Of a stretch of DNA of 64,000 nt, positions 48,936 through 57,742 are shown in pieces. This DNA comes from a virus. Numbering within the stretch: position 1 is the first letter of the stretch; every line of letters starts with the position of its first letter. Below the pieces are notes generated by a model. The model was not told the origin of the DNA, did no database searches, and saw only the letters and a program-made list of their open reading frames with translations. The stretch covers positions 163,584 to 227,583 of the IMG/VR virus record IMGVR_UViG_3300042359_000853; one strand, given 5' to 3'. The translations under genes were made by a program, and so were the position numbers.

Positions 48936-51080
48936 ATGGCAGTAGCAAAAAAAGAAGAAGTTGTTAAGCAGATAGTATTCACAACCAAAATGGTTGAGAA
49001 TGTTACCAAAAATATAAACGACGGTGTAGTCGTAAAAAGATTTCAAAACCCTTGGTTTCAAAACGAAATCGGTGTAAGAAGAAGTGGAGTTGTATTCAAT
49101 AGAACAGAAGAAGAACTTCAAGAATACATTAAATGTAAACTTGATATTAAATATTTTGCACAAAAATATTGTAAAATAAAAACAGAAGATGGAACGATAA
49201 CACATATCGAGCTTCGTGATTACCAAAAAGAAATCTTAGATCTATTCTCAAAAAATAGATTTTCTATACTTTGTTCGAGTAGACAAATAGGAAAAACCGT
49301 AAACACCGCGATCACGATATTACATTTTCTACTTTTCAACAACGATAAAAACGCGATGATCGTAGCAAACGTAGCTGCTACAACAATTGAAATCGTAGAT
49401 AAGATTAAGGCTATTTATGTTCTTCTACCTTTCTTTCTGAAGGCTGGTATAAAAAACTGGAATCAACGAAGTATTGTATTTGATAATGGTTGTAGAATAA
49501 AAACTGCGGCTAGGTCTAAAACACCAGCTATTGGTTTTACGATTGACCTACTTTATATGGACGAATTTGCGCATATTCCCTCGAATATCATCGAACCCTA
49601 CTACACGGCTGCCTATCCAACGGTATCTGCTATACAGAACTCAAAAATTATTATTACTTCAACCCCGAACGGTATGAACCTGTTCTATAAACTTTTAACA
49701 GCTGCTGAAAGACCTGAGGGAGATCCACTCAAGAACAACTACAAAGCTATGAGAGTTTATTGGTATCAAGTTCCTGGTAGGTTCGTGACTTACTACCGAT
49801 TGAATCCATTTAAAATGAGAGATTTTGATCTTACCAAAGAAATGGTCTTCAATATAGCTCGTGAAGAGTTTGAAGATTCTACAAAAGTTCTACTTAAATA
49901 CAATCCAGATTTCGAGAAAGATGTTGTTCATGTTTATAACAACGATATTATTACGGAGGATGTATCTAAAGGATTTAGATTCTTAACACCATCGGGTAAA
50001 GAAATACACATTTCACAGATAGCTGAAGTTTCAACTTGGAAAGAAGAAGCTATCAAAGATATTGGTGGAGAAGATGCATTTAATCAAGAGTTTGGATTGA
50101 GATTTATTAACTCTTCAAGATCCCTACTTTCAGAGAGTGTAATAGAGGGTCTTATAAAGGCTAAGAAAAACTATCAGTGGCAAGAGATTGATAAGATGGA
50201 GACTTTGCTTAATTTTTCCTATCAAGATCTTAAATGGATCGATGATCCTGATATTTTTTCTCAAGAAAGAAGAAAGTTAGTTAAAGGTGTAATATCAATC
50301 GATATATCTGAAGGTTTAGGTCAAGATTATTCTGTTATGAATATATTTAAGATCTCACCGAAATCACTAGACACGGTAGAAGCTTTCAGCGTTGATTATA
50401 AAAATTTATCTGATTTCTTTTGTCTAGAACAAATAGGTTTATTTAGAAGTAATGTTATTTCAGTAAAGCAACTAGCTGAACTTTTCTATGTTTTAGCTTT
50501 TGAGTTTTTTGATCCCGATAACTTTAAGGTTGTTCTAGAAATTAATACCTACGGAAATGAGTTTTTAGCTCATCTACCACATGTGTTTGATGGTAACAAC
50601 AATTACGGTAGTAATATTTTCTTTAGATATAAGCATAAATCCGACGCTATAGAAGAAAAAGTCGGTCTTAAACTAGGTGAAAACAAAAATCTTTTAGTGA
50701 AAGATTATCAAGATAACATGAATAAGAAAAATATTATCATCAATAACGAAGATAATATTAGAGAAATAACTACTTTTGTTAAGCACACAACAGCTCACGG
50801 CAACACTCGTTACGCCGCAGATATTGGAAATGATGATATAGTTATGACCGTAGTAAACTCATCGTCGGTTTTCCAAAAACATCCGTTCAGAGAAATTGTT
50901 GAAGATGCTGCTCCTGTCATAGCTGGAACCGAGTTATACAAACATTTTCAGGCAATATTAGGAAATCAAGTTGATGAAAACTCAATCAACTACTCGTCGA
51001 TTATTAGAGAGCAGAAGTTCAGAAAGGATAGACTAAAGAAGATGTCAAGTTACGAAAAAAGTCCTTGGGCTAGAGATTAA
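48936..51080 (+). CDS. 17: Terminase large subunit, T4 gp17-like
   Basis: 714 aa (T4 gp17 has 610). The ATPase has Walker A-like CSSRQIGKT (113-121), Walker B LLYMDE (205-210) and the ITSTPNG coupling motif. The nuclease domain begins VISIDISEGLGQDYSVM, with the first metal-binding Asp, followed by LEINTYGNEFLAHLP. It drives ATP-dependent packaging of DNA through the portal and cuts at the end. The protein is longer than T4's, mostly at the N-terminus and between domains. It converges with clpS (4-nt overlap). Confidence 0.95.
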   Translation: MAVAKKEEVVKQIVFTTKMVENVTKNINDGVVVKRFQNPWFQNEIGVRRSGVVFNRTEEELQEYIKCKLDIKYFAQKYCKIKTEDGTITHIELRDYQKEILDLFSKNRFSILCSSRQIGKTVNTAITILHFLLFNNDKNAMIVANVAATTIEIVDKIKAIYVLLPFFLKAGIKNWNQRSIVFDNGCRIKTAARSKTPAIGFTIDLLYMDEFAHIPSNIIEPYYTAAYPTVSAIQNSKIIITSTPNGMNLFYKLLTAAERPEGDPLKNNYKAMRVYWYQVPGRFVTYYRLNPFKMRDFDLTKEMVFNIAREEFEDSTKVLLKYNPDFEKDVVHVYNNDIITEDVSKGFRFLTPSGKEIHISQIAEVSTWKEEAIKDIGGEDAFNQEFGLRFINSSRSLLSESVIEGLIKAKKNYQWQEIDKMETLLNFSYQDLKWIDDPDIFSQERRKLVKGVISIDISEGLGQDYSVMNIFKISPKSLDTVEAFSVDYKNLSDFFCLEQIGLFRSNVISVKQLAELFYVLAFEFFDPDNFKVVLEINTYGNEFLAHLPHVFDGNNNYGSNIFFRYKHKSDAIEEKVGLKLGENKNLLVKDYQDNMNKKNIIINNEDNIREITTFVKHTTAHGNTRYAADIGNDDIVMTVVNSSSVFQKHPFREIVEDAAPVIAGTELYKHFQAILGNQVDENSINYSSIIREQKFRKDRLKKMSSYEKSPWARD

Positions 51081-51361
51081 ACAGATTCGATTGTTACTGA
51101 GAGACCGTTCAGCTTCAAGGCTTCGTAGGGTTTTTCAACTTCTGATTTCGATCCACGTTTTACATCACAAATGCCACGAAAATGAACAATATGAGCACAT
51201 TGATTAGCTTGATCATAATCATGATCACAAAACTCTATCAAGCAGTTTATAACATGTTGAAAACTATTATGGTCATCGTTATGAAGATAAAGAATATATC
51301 CTGAAGAATAGATCTGATCTAGTTTTTCTTCGGTTTTATCTCTGGTGATTGTTTTAGACAT
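51077..51361 (-). CDS. clpS: ClpS-type N-end rule adaptor
   Basis: 94 aa, about the size of E. coli ClpS (106). It shows YILYLHNDDHNSFQHVINCL, where N28-D29-D30 is the Asn/Asp cluster that binds the substrate N-terminus. It also has CAHIVHFRG with a His (H60) in the ClpS position, and a C-terminal LKLNGLSVTIES strand. ClpS delivers proteins with bulky N-terminal residues to ClpA/ClpC-type proteases and can block other substrates. The phage copy probably redirects host Clp. It sits alone, antisense to the terminase end. Confidence 0.85.
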   Translation of the reverse strand: MSKTITRDKTEEKLDQIYSSGYILYLHNDDHNSFQHVINCLIEFCDHDYDQANQCAHIVHFRGICDVKRGSKSEVEKPYEALKLNGLSVTIESV

Positions 51362-51398
51362 AGTGATTAATTTTTTTGTAAAGATAATGGATTTTTTT

Positions 51399-51406
51399 TA
51401 TATATA
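51399..51406 (+). promoter_or_regulatory. TATATATA promoter box
   Basis: The box ends 5 nt before the ATG at 51412, giving a leaderless transcript at T4-late spacing. It may also serve clpS leftward. Confidence 0.45.
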
Positions 51407-51411
51407 AAAAT

Positions 51412-51849
51412 ATGAACGAACAAGATAACTCAAAAAAAGAAGCTCTCTGGAAGATTCATCTTATCTATCTACTTATTATTATTCTTTTAGGTGGATGGAT
51501 AGTTTATACTCAAATCAAATCAGAAGAAACCAATCCAGAAAATAAAAAACTACACGAGGAGATTCAAAAACTCGAAGATCAAAGAGATTCACTTAGAACT
51601 GAAAGAGAAGGATTAAGGTCTAGAATACTAGGTATTGAATCTGATATCGAAAAGAAAGAACTCGAAATCAAAATAGTTAAGCAAAAAGTAGCTTCTCTTG
51701 AGGGAAAATTGACTTCGGCGACAACAGATTTAAAAAACTCCGATAAAAAAGTTTCTCAAGTAAGATCTGAAATTCAAAACCTTGAAAAAAATATACCTCT
51801 TAAAGAAGGAGATGATCTTCTAAACTCATTAAAAGATAAATACAAATGA
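51412..51849 (+). CDS. Membrane-anchored coiled-coil protein, inner spanin-like
   Basis: 145 aa. An N-terminal membrane segment (IHLIYLLIIILLGGWIVYTQI, about 16-36) leads into a long coiled coil facing the periplasm (heptads with LEDQRDSLRTEREGLRSR). This is the shape of an inner spanin (Rz). It overlaps the next gene by 4 nt. A spanin pair would fuse inner and outer membranes at the end of lysis. A structural role is the alternative. Confidence 0.5.
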   Translation: MNEQDNSKKEALWKIHLIYLLIIILLGGWIVYTQIKSEETNPENKKLHEEIQKLEDQRDSLRTEREGLRSRILGIESDIEKKELEIKIVKQKVASLEGKLTSATTDLKNSDKKVSQVRSEIQNLEKNIPLKEGDDLLNSLKDKYK

Positions 51850-52343
51850 AAAAAATATTATTAACCCTACTTACAACTTTTTTATTTTTCTCCCTCTCTG
51901 GCGCACAAACAACTGAAGAGAGTTTTCCACAACTTTACAAGCAAAATGGTAGTGTTGTGGGTATTGTTTTTAGTGTAAAACAAGCTCAACAGATTGATAG
52001 AGATAGAGAACTATTAGAACTACTAAAAACACTGACCTCGGAGCTAGAAACCAACAAAGTAGCTAGTCTAGAAGTTATAAATGTTCAAAAGCAAACAATA
52101 GAAGCAAAAAATGATCAAATAAAAATCCTTGAGGATGAGATACTTGATTATAAACTGGATATCAAAACAAGAGATTCTTTAGAAAATAATCTACAGACTG
52201 ATGTTAAGTATTGTGATGAACAATCAAAGAAAAAAGACCAGATTATATCAAATAAAGATAAAGAAATTACTAAACTAAAAGGTCATAGATTACTTCTTGG
52301 TGGAACTACTTTATTATTTTTAGTTGTATCAATAATTTTCTAA
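51846..52343 (+). CDS. Exported coiled-coil protein with C-terminal membrane segment, spanin-like
   Basis: 165 aa. A signal peptide ends LSGA before Gln, with no lipobox Cys. A coiled coil fills residues 50-140 and a hydrophobic C-terminal segment (LLLGGTTLLFLVVSIIF) follows. It could be the partner of the membrane-anchored coiled-coil protein encoded just upstream. The lack of a lipobox differs from classical outer spanins. No identity beyond topology. Confidence 0.5.
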   Translation: MKKILLTLLTTFLFFSLSGAQTTEESFPQLYKQNGSVVGIVFSVKQAQQIDRDRELLELLKTLTSELETNKVASLEVINVQKQTIEAKNDQIKILEDEILDYKLDIKTRDSLENNLQTDVKYCDEQSKKKDQIISNKDKEITKLKGHRLLLGGTTLLFLVVSIIF

Positions 52344-52361
52344 AAAAGTGATTTTTAAAAA

Positions 52362-52370
52362 TAATATATA
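52362..52370 (+). promoter_or_regulatory. TAATATATA promoter box
   Basis: It lies 22 nt upstream of the ATG at 52393 with an A-rich leader. Confidence 0.4.
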
Positions 52371-52392
52371 AACAAAAAAAAACGAACAATTT

Positions 52393-53028
52393 ATGAAAAG
52401 TTATGTAGCTAGATTTGATTCTTACCAAAAACAAAAAAGAAGAGAAGATATCATCAAAGAATCGGTTCTTCAAGTAAATGATATTTACAAGGTGAGAACC
52501 ATGGTTGATATTCCACAGAGTCTTATCAACGCTTATGTTAAAAAAGTAAAAGATGTTACTGGTAACAATCTTAGACAATTTTTCGGTGATGTTGATATCG
52601 CTGAAGAAATAATCAAGCATATCAATCTTAATTATTTAGATGCTGATAAAATTCCAGCAAATGCTTTGATGGGTGGTCCATCACAAACACAAACACAGAC
52701 ACAAGGACAAGCTCAAGGACAAGCCCAGACACAAGCACAACCACAAGCCCAGCCACAAGCACAACCACAAGGACAATCCCAGCCACAAGGTCAAGCTCAG
52801 GGACAAGTCGAGCCACAAGGTCAAGCTCAGGGACGACCACAAGCCGAGCCACAAGCTCAACCACAAGCACAACCAGAAGATGAAGGACAATCACAGGGTC
52901 AAGTTCAAGTTCAAACCCAAGTTCAAGGACAAGGCGAGCCTGAAGATGAAGATTTTGAAGATCTAGAAGATGAAGAAACTGGTGAAGATGAAGAAGAGAG
53001 AGAAGAAGATACGGAAGAACTTCCTTAA
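52393..53028 (+). CDS. Gln-rich repeat protein with acidic tail
   Basis: 211 aa. Residues 1-95 form a helical domain that begins MKSYVARFDSYQKQ, loosely like the aromatic start motif. Residues 96-180 are a repeat of Q-x dipeptides with Ala, Pro, Gly (QGQAQ, QAQPQ). The final 30 residues are nearly all Glu and Asp. The acidic tail suggests a scaffold or a DNA-mimic role (inference). A terminator follows. Confidence 0.6.
   Translation: MKSYVARFDSYQKQKRREDIIKESVLQVNDIYKVRTMVDIPQSLINAYVKKVKDVTGNNLRQFFGDVDIAEEIIKHINLNYLDADKIPANALMGGPSQTQTQTQGQAQGQAQTQAQPQAQPQAQPQGQSQPQGQAQGQVEPQGQAQGRPQAEPQAQPQAQPEDEGQSQGQVQVQTQVQGQGEPEDEDFEDLEDEETGEDEEEREEDTEELP
52680..52930 (+). repeat. CA-rich hexamer repeats coding Gln-x
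   Basis: Imperfect tandem CAAGCN and CAAGGN-type units run through the tract. They produce long false frames on both strands. Confidence 0.8.
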
Positions 53029-53050
53029 CATATAAAAAAAAATAGAAAAT

Positions 53051-53083
53051 GACCTCACTTTTTCAAGTGGGGTTTTTTTCTGC
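53051..53083 (+). terminator. Rho-independent terminator
   Basis: ACCTCAC and GTGGGGT form a 7-bp stem with one G-U pair, followed by seven T. It lies 23 nt after the Gln-rich gene, and it argues against starting the next gene upstream of it. Confidence 0.75.
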
Positions 53084-53108
53084 CTCAAATATTTCAATAT
53101 ATAGAATT

Positions 53109-53720
53109 ATGATGATAAAAACCTTCGAAAAGTTCAGGCACCAGGAGATACTCATTATTGTGGATGTTCAGAAAAGTTTCCGTAAATTTTTTACAGAGAT
53201 GTATCTGAACGAGTTGAAAAAATACTGCAAAGAGTTTGATAAGGTCTATTATATTTTTGATAATCATGTTGATGGTAAAAATGTTGATCAAGATTATCTC
53301 TATGATAGAAATGTTCAGGTCGAAGGTCATCCGGATCTCTATGAGTTTCCTAATATGGAAGATATGATTGAAAAAAGATATAATTATGATGTTGATGTTG
53401 AATTTTTCAAAGATGTTCTCACTCACAAAACTTATCAAGAGATTAAAAAATTAGAATCAAGAAAAAAATTGAAACGTGGAGATTTTTTCAGAACAAAAGA
53501 AAATACGATACTCGTCTATATCGGAAATAATCATCAGTGGTTTCACTGCCCGAAGAAACTCTACGAAGTTTTAGTAGAGAACACAGAAAATACCATTACA
53601 ATTGTGGGTGGTAGTGATAAAGAGTGCCTAGAAGATGTTTTTATCACTGCCTCTGCACTTGGCGTTGAGATGAAAAGAAATTGGAAATATATCTACTCGG
53701 GATCTCATTGTCCTTTATAA
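53109..53720 (+). CDS. Isochorismatase-like cysteine hydrolase fold protein
   Basis: 203 aa from the ATG at 53109 (an adjacent ATG at 53112 is equivalent). An in-frame start at 53049 would include the terminator and is rejected. ILIIVDVQKSF gives the first Asp strand and GGSDKECLEDVFITASALGVEMK gives the Cys helix of isochorismatase/nicotinamidase proteins. The Lys of the usual triad is not certain. If active it could hydrolyse an amide such as nicotinamide. The start MIKTFEKFRHQE matches the recurring aromatic motif. Confidence 0.55.
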   Translation: MMIKTFEKFRHQEILIIVDVQKSFRKFFTEMYLNELKKYCKEFDKVYYIFDNHVDGKNVDQDYLYDRNVQVEGHPDLYEFPNMEDMIEKRYNYDVDVEFFKDVLTHKTYQEIKKLESRKKLKRGDFFRTKENTILVYIGNNHQWFHCPKKLYEVLVENTENTITIVGGSDKECLEDVFITASALGVEMKRNWKYIYSGSHCPL

Positions 53721-53727
53721 ATAAGTA

Positions 53728-54117
53728 TTGAAGATGAGAAATATACTCGATTTTTACATACTTTATCCGGGTCATCCAAGATACGAAAGTGCTAATTTAA
53801 TTGAAGACGATCTTATACGTATCATTATTCAAAAATATGAGATGATTATTTTTACTATTAAAGGAGATGTTCTTGGTGATCCAAATTTTGGAGCTTCCCT
53901 AGAAAGTCTTCTTCATACCACTCTATTATCAGGAATTGCGGTAGAAGAGAGTATCAAGGCTCAAATAGACACTTATATACCAGAGCTACAGGGAAGAAAA
54001 TACACATTAAGAGTTGAATTTATTCAAGATAATACCGACTTCAGAGAAGTTATGGTAATTTATTTTCAAATCGCTGACTATGATGTCTATTCCATATTCG
54101 GCGAGAGTTCTATGTAA
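53728..54117 (+). CDS. 25: Baseplate wedge protein, gp25-like
   Basis: 129 aa (T4 gp25 has 132). The conserved core GDVLGDPNFGASLESLLH is the GPW/gp25 family signature, followed by AIDxYIPEL-like AQIDTYIPELQ and a final beta hairpin. Gp25 organises the inner baseplate where sheath assembly starts. It begins 7 nt after the hydrolase gene. A Met two codons later could also be the start. It converges on the clamp loader gene (8-nt overlap). Confidence 0.75.
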   Translation: MKMRNILDFYILYPGHPRYESANLIEDDLIRIIIQKYEMIIFTIKGDVLGDPNFGASLESLLHTTLLSGIAVEESIKAQIDTYIPELQGRKYTLRVEFIQDNTDFREVMVIYFQIADYDVYSIFGESSM

Positions 54118-55132
54118 GGCTGATTTCTCTCATACGACCTATGAACGCAACTGCTACTACTAGAGGATCAGAGGAAGTTTGTAAAAATCTCTGAGATTCA
54201 CTCAAAATCCAATTGTATTTGAATAATTTTTCAGAATCTACTTTTTTGTTTTCTAGATGCCAAAGTATAAAGCTCTTACCCCATAAATCTAAAAATTCTA
54301 CTACACGATCAGAACCAAATTTATCTGATATAAAAAAATATATCTTTTCATAATCTATATTTTTGTCATAAATAAGAGAATAGCACTCTCTGATCAAATC
54401 ATTTGAAATACTTATACCTGAAAAATTAGATTGACCAGAATTTTTATAATACTCAAGTTCAACTAGTATAGATCTGAAATCTGGGAATTTTTTTTTGATG
54501 AGAGAGACCAAATCTTCTTTGGACATCGACAGATTTTCACTAGGTAAGATTTGATCGTTGATCTTTCTGAACATTTCTATTTTTAGTGCTCTCTCCTCAT
54601 CAATACTTTGACACTCAAGATTAATTTGTATGAAACGACTTCGAATACCTTCAGATATTTTACTAAGATGATTTGTAGATAGTATAAACCGAACATTCTT
54701 GGTAGAGTAATCTTCTATGTATGCTTTAAGAGCGTCTTGATATTGAATTGAAGTTCTATCGAATTCATCTAAAAAAACATACTTAATCAGATTGGTCTCT
54801 GATTGTTCTATATCAAAGTCGAGAAATACTTTAGAGCAGAACTCGTCTATTTTTCCTCTCAAAATATCTATAGAAGTATAGAAAGAAGAGTTTATCTCGA
54901 TGTGTGGTGAATTTTTAGAGTATTTACCAATAAGAATTCTTGCAAGAGAAGTTTTACCTATGCCGTAATGTCCATGTAGAATAACATTTTGGGTGAGGCC
55001 AGATGAAAAATAATCTCTGACTCTTTTTGGTAATAGAAGATCTTCGAACTTTTTAGGTCTCCACTTATCAGAAATAAGAAGTTGTCTGTCCATTGGGTTG
55101 ATTATATGTGGAGGATTTCCGATTGTTTTCAA
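54110..55132 (-). CDS. 44: Sliding clamp loader ATPase, T4 gp44-like
   Basis: 340 aa (T4 gp44 has 319). AAA+ motifs in order: Walker A GHYGIGKTS (54-62), Walker B FLDEFDR (120-126), sensor 1 ILSTNH (about 150) and arginine finger region GIRSRF. Start SDKWRPKKFEDLLLP is typical of RFC small subunits. It opens the sliding clamp (gp45) and loads it on DNA for the replicase and for late transcription. The gp62 partner is not obvious in the window. Confidence 0.92.
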   Translation of the reverse strand: MKTIGNPPHIINPMDRQLLISDKWRPKKFEDLLLPKRVRDYFSSGLTQNVILHGHYGIGKTSLARILIGKYSKNSPHIEINSSFYTSIDILRGKIDEFCSKVFLDFDIEQSETNLIKYVFLDEFDRTSIQYQDALKAYIEDYSTKNVRFILSTNHLSKISEGIRSRFIQINLECQSIDEERALKIEMFRKINDQILPSENLSMSKEDLVSLIKKKFPDFRSILVELEYYKNSGQSNFSGISISNDLIRECYSLIYDKNIDYEKIYFFISDKFGSDRVVEFLDLWGKSFILWHLENKKVDSEKLFKYNWILSESQRFLQTSSDPLVVAVAFIGRMREISLT

Positions 55133-55150
55133 GAAAGATTAAAAAACAAA

Positions 55151-55158
55151 TATATACA
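55151..55158 (+). promoter_or_regulatory. TATATACA promoter box
   Basis: Five nt before the ATG at 55164. It may also serve the divergent clamp loader gene at 55132. Confidence 0.4.
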
Positions 55159-55163
55159 AAAAT

Positions 55164-55898
55164 ATGATAGGAAACAAATTTAATTTTGATGATGTCTATT
55201 TCAGGGATTTGACTATTTGTCTTTTAGACTTATTACAAGGTAAGTTGAAATGGATAAATAGGTTTTCTGAAGGAGATAGACAAGTTGAAGTTCCTATGTA
55301 TTATTCTCTAACAGGTGATGAAAGATACCTACTTGATTCTTTTTCCGATGACGTAGTTTCTAACAATCGTCTTGTTGAGATAAATACCGATATTATCCCA
55401 CGAGGTCATATAACACTCAAGTCTTGGAACATCAAATCTGATGATTTCACGAATCCAAACGTTTGGCTTAAAACCATAGTTGAAAATGAAAGTGAAATAA
55501 AAACGATGCTTTCAAAAGTTAGAGCTATACCAATACAAGCTAGTTACGACCTTTCAATAAAAGTTAAAAGTGAAATAGACGTATTCAAATGTTCTCAAGC
55601 AATTATGAACACTCTGTGGTTGTATCGATATATGTATTTTGAGTATAATTATATGAACATCGATGCGGTGGTTATAGTTCCAGATACAGAACAAGTAACC
55701 ATTTCTAGAGAAAAGAATTTAACTTCAGATAATACAATAAAAATTGATGTATCACTTGAGGTTCACTCTTACTACCCAGCTTTTATGGAAAATTTAGAAG
55801 ATTATAACTCTGCAGCTCTTTCACAATGGCGAGGTAATCTATATACAACAAAAAGTAGATCTGGTAAATCAACCAACGATTTGGTCCAAAAAATATAA
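55164..55898 (+). CDS. Probable tail completion protein, gp15-like
   Basis: 244 aa (T4 gp15 has 272). The start VYFRDLTICLLDLLQGKLKW...VPMYYSLTGDERYLL, the IPRGHITLKSW strand, then IPIQASYDLSIKVKSEIDVFKCSQAIMNTLWLYR and a late EVHSYYPAF follow the pattern of proximal tail sheath stabiliser gp15. That protein caps the tail and joins it to the neck. The match is by overall layout, not by a unique motif. Confidence 0.5.
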   Translation: MIGNKFNFDDVYFRDLTICLLDLLQGKLKWINRFSEGDRQVEVPMYYSLTGDERYLLDSFSDDVVSNNRLVEINTDIIPRGHITLKSWNIKSDDFTNPNVWLKTIVENESEIKTMLSKVRAIPIQASYDLSIKVKSEIDVFKCSQAIMNTLWLYRYMYFEYNYMNIDAVVIVPDTEQVTISREKNLTSDNTIKIDVSLEVHSYYPAFMENLEDYNSAALSQWRGNLYTTKSRSGKSTNDLVQKI

Positions 55899-55968
55899 TT
55901 TAAAAAAAGGTAAAAAACACACTTTTTAAATAATATATATAGTTTAAAAAAAATAAACATTTTTTAAT

Positions 55969-57252
55969 ATGAAGAACTTGAAATTAGAATTATTTAACTT
56001 TGTAAGAAGTTTAAATTTAGATCAGGAAGAAATCTCGACCATAGTAAATTCACATATGGGTGCTATAGGTAGAGTATCTGAAAAGCAGGTAATTTCCTCC
56101 TTGAACGAATCATTGAAAATTCATACCTATGATAGATCAGTAAAGAATTTACTCGAATCACTCAATGATGACGTGGCAAATCATAGCCTTATTTATGAAC
56201 TAAAGCACCTCTATAATGTTCTTAATTCTAAGAATCAAGGTGAGCTTTATAGACAACCTATTAATGTTGTTCTTGAAGTTATCAACATGGAGTCTGATCA
56301 AGATAGATTAGGAAAAATTGTAAATGAGCTAGCTATTTATGACTGGGTTCCTGAAATTAAACTATTTGTTCATAATCTTACTAAATCTCCTGAGCAAAGA
56401 TCAAATCTTCTATCAGGGGGTAGTTCAGAAAGTGTCTATACTATAGTTGAGCAAGTAGAAGGTGGTTATTGTGCATTTATCAACGGCAGTTGGTTCCTTC
56501 TAACCGAGAGTGGCGTTGAAAAGACCCTTCTTGAAAACTGGGTTAAAAATGATGAAGATCTTAGAACTCTTAGAAACATCGAAACTGGTCTAAGGTATTC
56601 AATGATTCATGAAGATAGAATTAATTTCAGAATCTCTGAAAACTTAACTATCGGTCTTTCTGTAGCTAACGAAGGACTTATCTATATCAATGATGATAAG
56701 ATGAACAAAGAAACTACACTAGAGACCTTATTTCAATCACCTATTATTCCTATTGCTAACAAAAACTTCTATCCCATTCTATTAGAAACACAGAAGAATA
56801 TCGATAAGTTCGTTGAACTTGATGTAGTTAAAAGAGTAACTAATTTAGTTAATCCATATTTAGAATGCTTTGTATTCAATTACAAAGCAGGCAACTATGT
56901 TTATCGTTGCGATCAAAGATACGGCAATTCATTCTATAAATACGACACGGCACTTGAGCTTGTAAATGAAATCAAAAATGAATTAAATAGCGATCTTACC
57001 TATTTCTTTGAGAATAAGTTAGATAAAGAAATTGTAAAAAATAGAAGATTAGAAGATAAAGAAAGAGAAATAACTCTAAAATTAGAAGACGTAAATATAA
57101 ATCTATCAAAAATCAATAATTCACTAAGAGTTACCGGAGAGTCAAAAATTCTTTTAGAGGCTCGTCAAAATCTTACAAAAAGAAAAGAACATTTAGAAGA
57201 AGAGTTGATGGCAGTCAAAGAAGTAAAGAGTTCAAATAAGTATAAAATGTAA
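55969..57252 (+). CDS. Large-phage hypothetical protein with C-terminal coiled coil
   Basis: 427 aa. The N-terminal 130 residues are helical (ISSLNESLKIHTYDRSVKNLLESLNDDV). The middle is beta-rich with VEGGYCAFINGSWFLLTESGVEK. Residues 350-420 are a coiled coil. It has its own promoter region (TAATATATATA near 55932) and a strong terminator, so it is probably abundant and structural. I do not recognise it. Confidence 0.6.
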   Translation: MKNLKLELFNFVRSLNLDQEEISTIVNSHMGAIGRVSEKQVISSLNESLKIHTYDRSVKNLLESLNDDVANHSLIYELKHLYNVLNSKNQGELYRQPINVVLEVINMESDQDRLGKIVNELAIYDWVPEIKLFVHNLTKSPEQRSNLLSGGSSESVYTIVEQVEGGYCAFINGSWFLLTESGVEKTLLENWVKNDEDLRTLRNIETGLRYSMIHEDRINFRISENLTIGLSVANEGLIYINDDKMNKETTLETLFQSPIIPIANKNFYPILLETQKNIDKFVELDVVKRVTNLVNPYLECFVFNYKAGNYVYRCDQRYGNSFYKYDTALELVNEIKNELNSDLTYFFENKLDKEIVKNRRLEDKEREITLKLEDVNINLSKINNSLRVTGESKILLEARQNLTKRKEHLEEELMAVKEVKSSNKYKM

Positions 57253-57271
57253 AAAAAAAGTTCGGGAAGAT

Positions 57272-57304
57272 GTAAAAACCTCTATATAACATAGGGGTTT
57301 TTAC
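57272..57304 (+). terminator. Rho-independent terminator
   Basis: GTAAAAACCTCTAT and ATAGGGGTTTTTAC pair over 14 bp with one G-U, followed by a T-run. It is one of the strongest hairpins in the window. Confidence 0.9.
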
Positions 57305-57362
57305 TTTTTAAACAAAAATTGAAAACTTTTAACAAATTATACAATAAAAAAAATTAAAACCT

Positions 57363-57728
57363 GTGTATCTTCATAATAAAGATCTTTACATGGAGATAAT
57401 TGTCTCCAAAGCAACTGGAAAACTCACCAATAAATCTAAACTTATGCTAGAAATTCTAGCAAAAAGAACGATTAAAAAAATGAGATATAGAAGTAACGAT
57501 GATAAACTTGACTGCTATCAGTCGGGAATTCTGGATATGTTCTCTAACTGGTATAATTTCAATGAAGAAAAATCAGATAATGCCTTTGCTTACTTTACCG
57601 AAATATTTAAAAGAGGTATTGCTCGTGGTTACAACGATTTATACAAGAAAAAAGGAGATAATGATCATCAAATAAGACTTATTTCTATAGAATCATCAAA
57701 CGATGGACAAGGATTACATTCTATTTAA
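57363..57728 (+). CDS. 55: Late-transcription sigma factor, T4 gp55-like
   Basis: 121 aa, shorter than T4 gp55 (185). A GTG at 57363 is the only usable start, since a stop lies 6 codons upstream. The first residues YLHNKDLYMEII resemble the gp55 N-terminus YVNNKELLQAII (from memory). YQSGILDMFSNWYNFNEEKSDNAFAYFTEIFKRGIARGYNDLYKKKGD follows the sigma region 2 pattern of gp55, including the core-binding and -10 recognition helices. It should direct host RNA polymerase to short TATA-type late promoters, which abound here. The gp33 co-activator is not identified. Confidence 0.75.
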   Translation: MYLHNKDLYMEIIVSKATGKLTNKSKLMLEILAKRTIKKMRYRSNDDKLDCYQSGILDMFSNWYNFNEEKSDNAFAYFTEIFKRGIARGYNDLYKKKGDNDHQIRLISIESSNDGQGLHSI

Positions 57729-57742
57729 GAAAAAATATTACT

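Noticed and set aside
52628-52966. Leu/Val- and Lys/His-rich frames across the Gln-rich gene
   Set aside because: They come from the CAAGCN repeat read in other frames; composition is not protein-like.
53049-53108. Upstream ATG for the isochorismatase-like gene
   Set aside because: The extra 20 codons cover a rho-independent terminator and a TATATA box.
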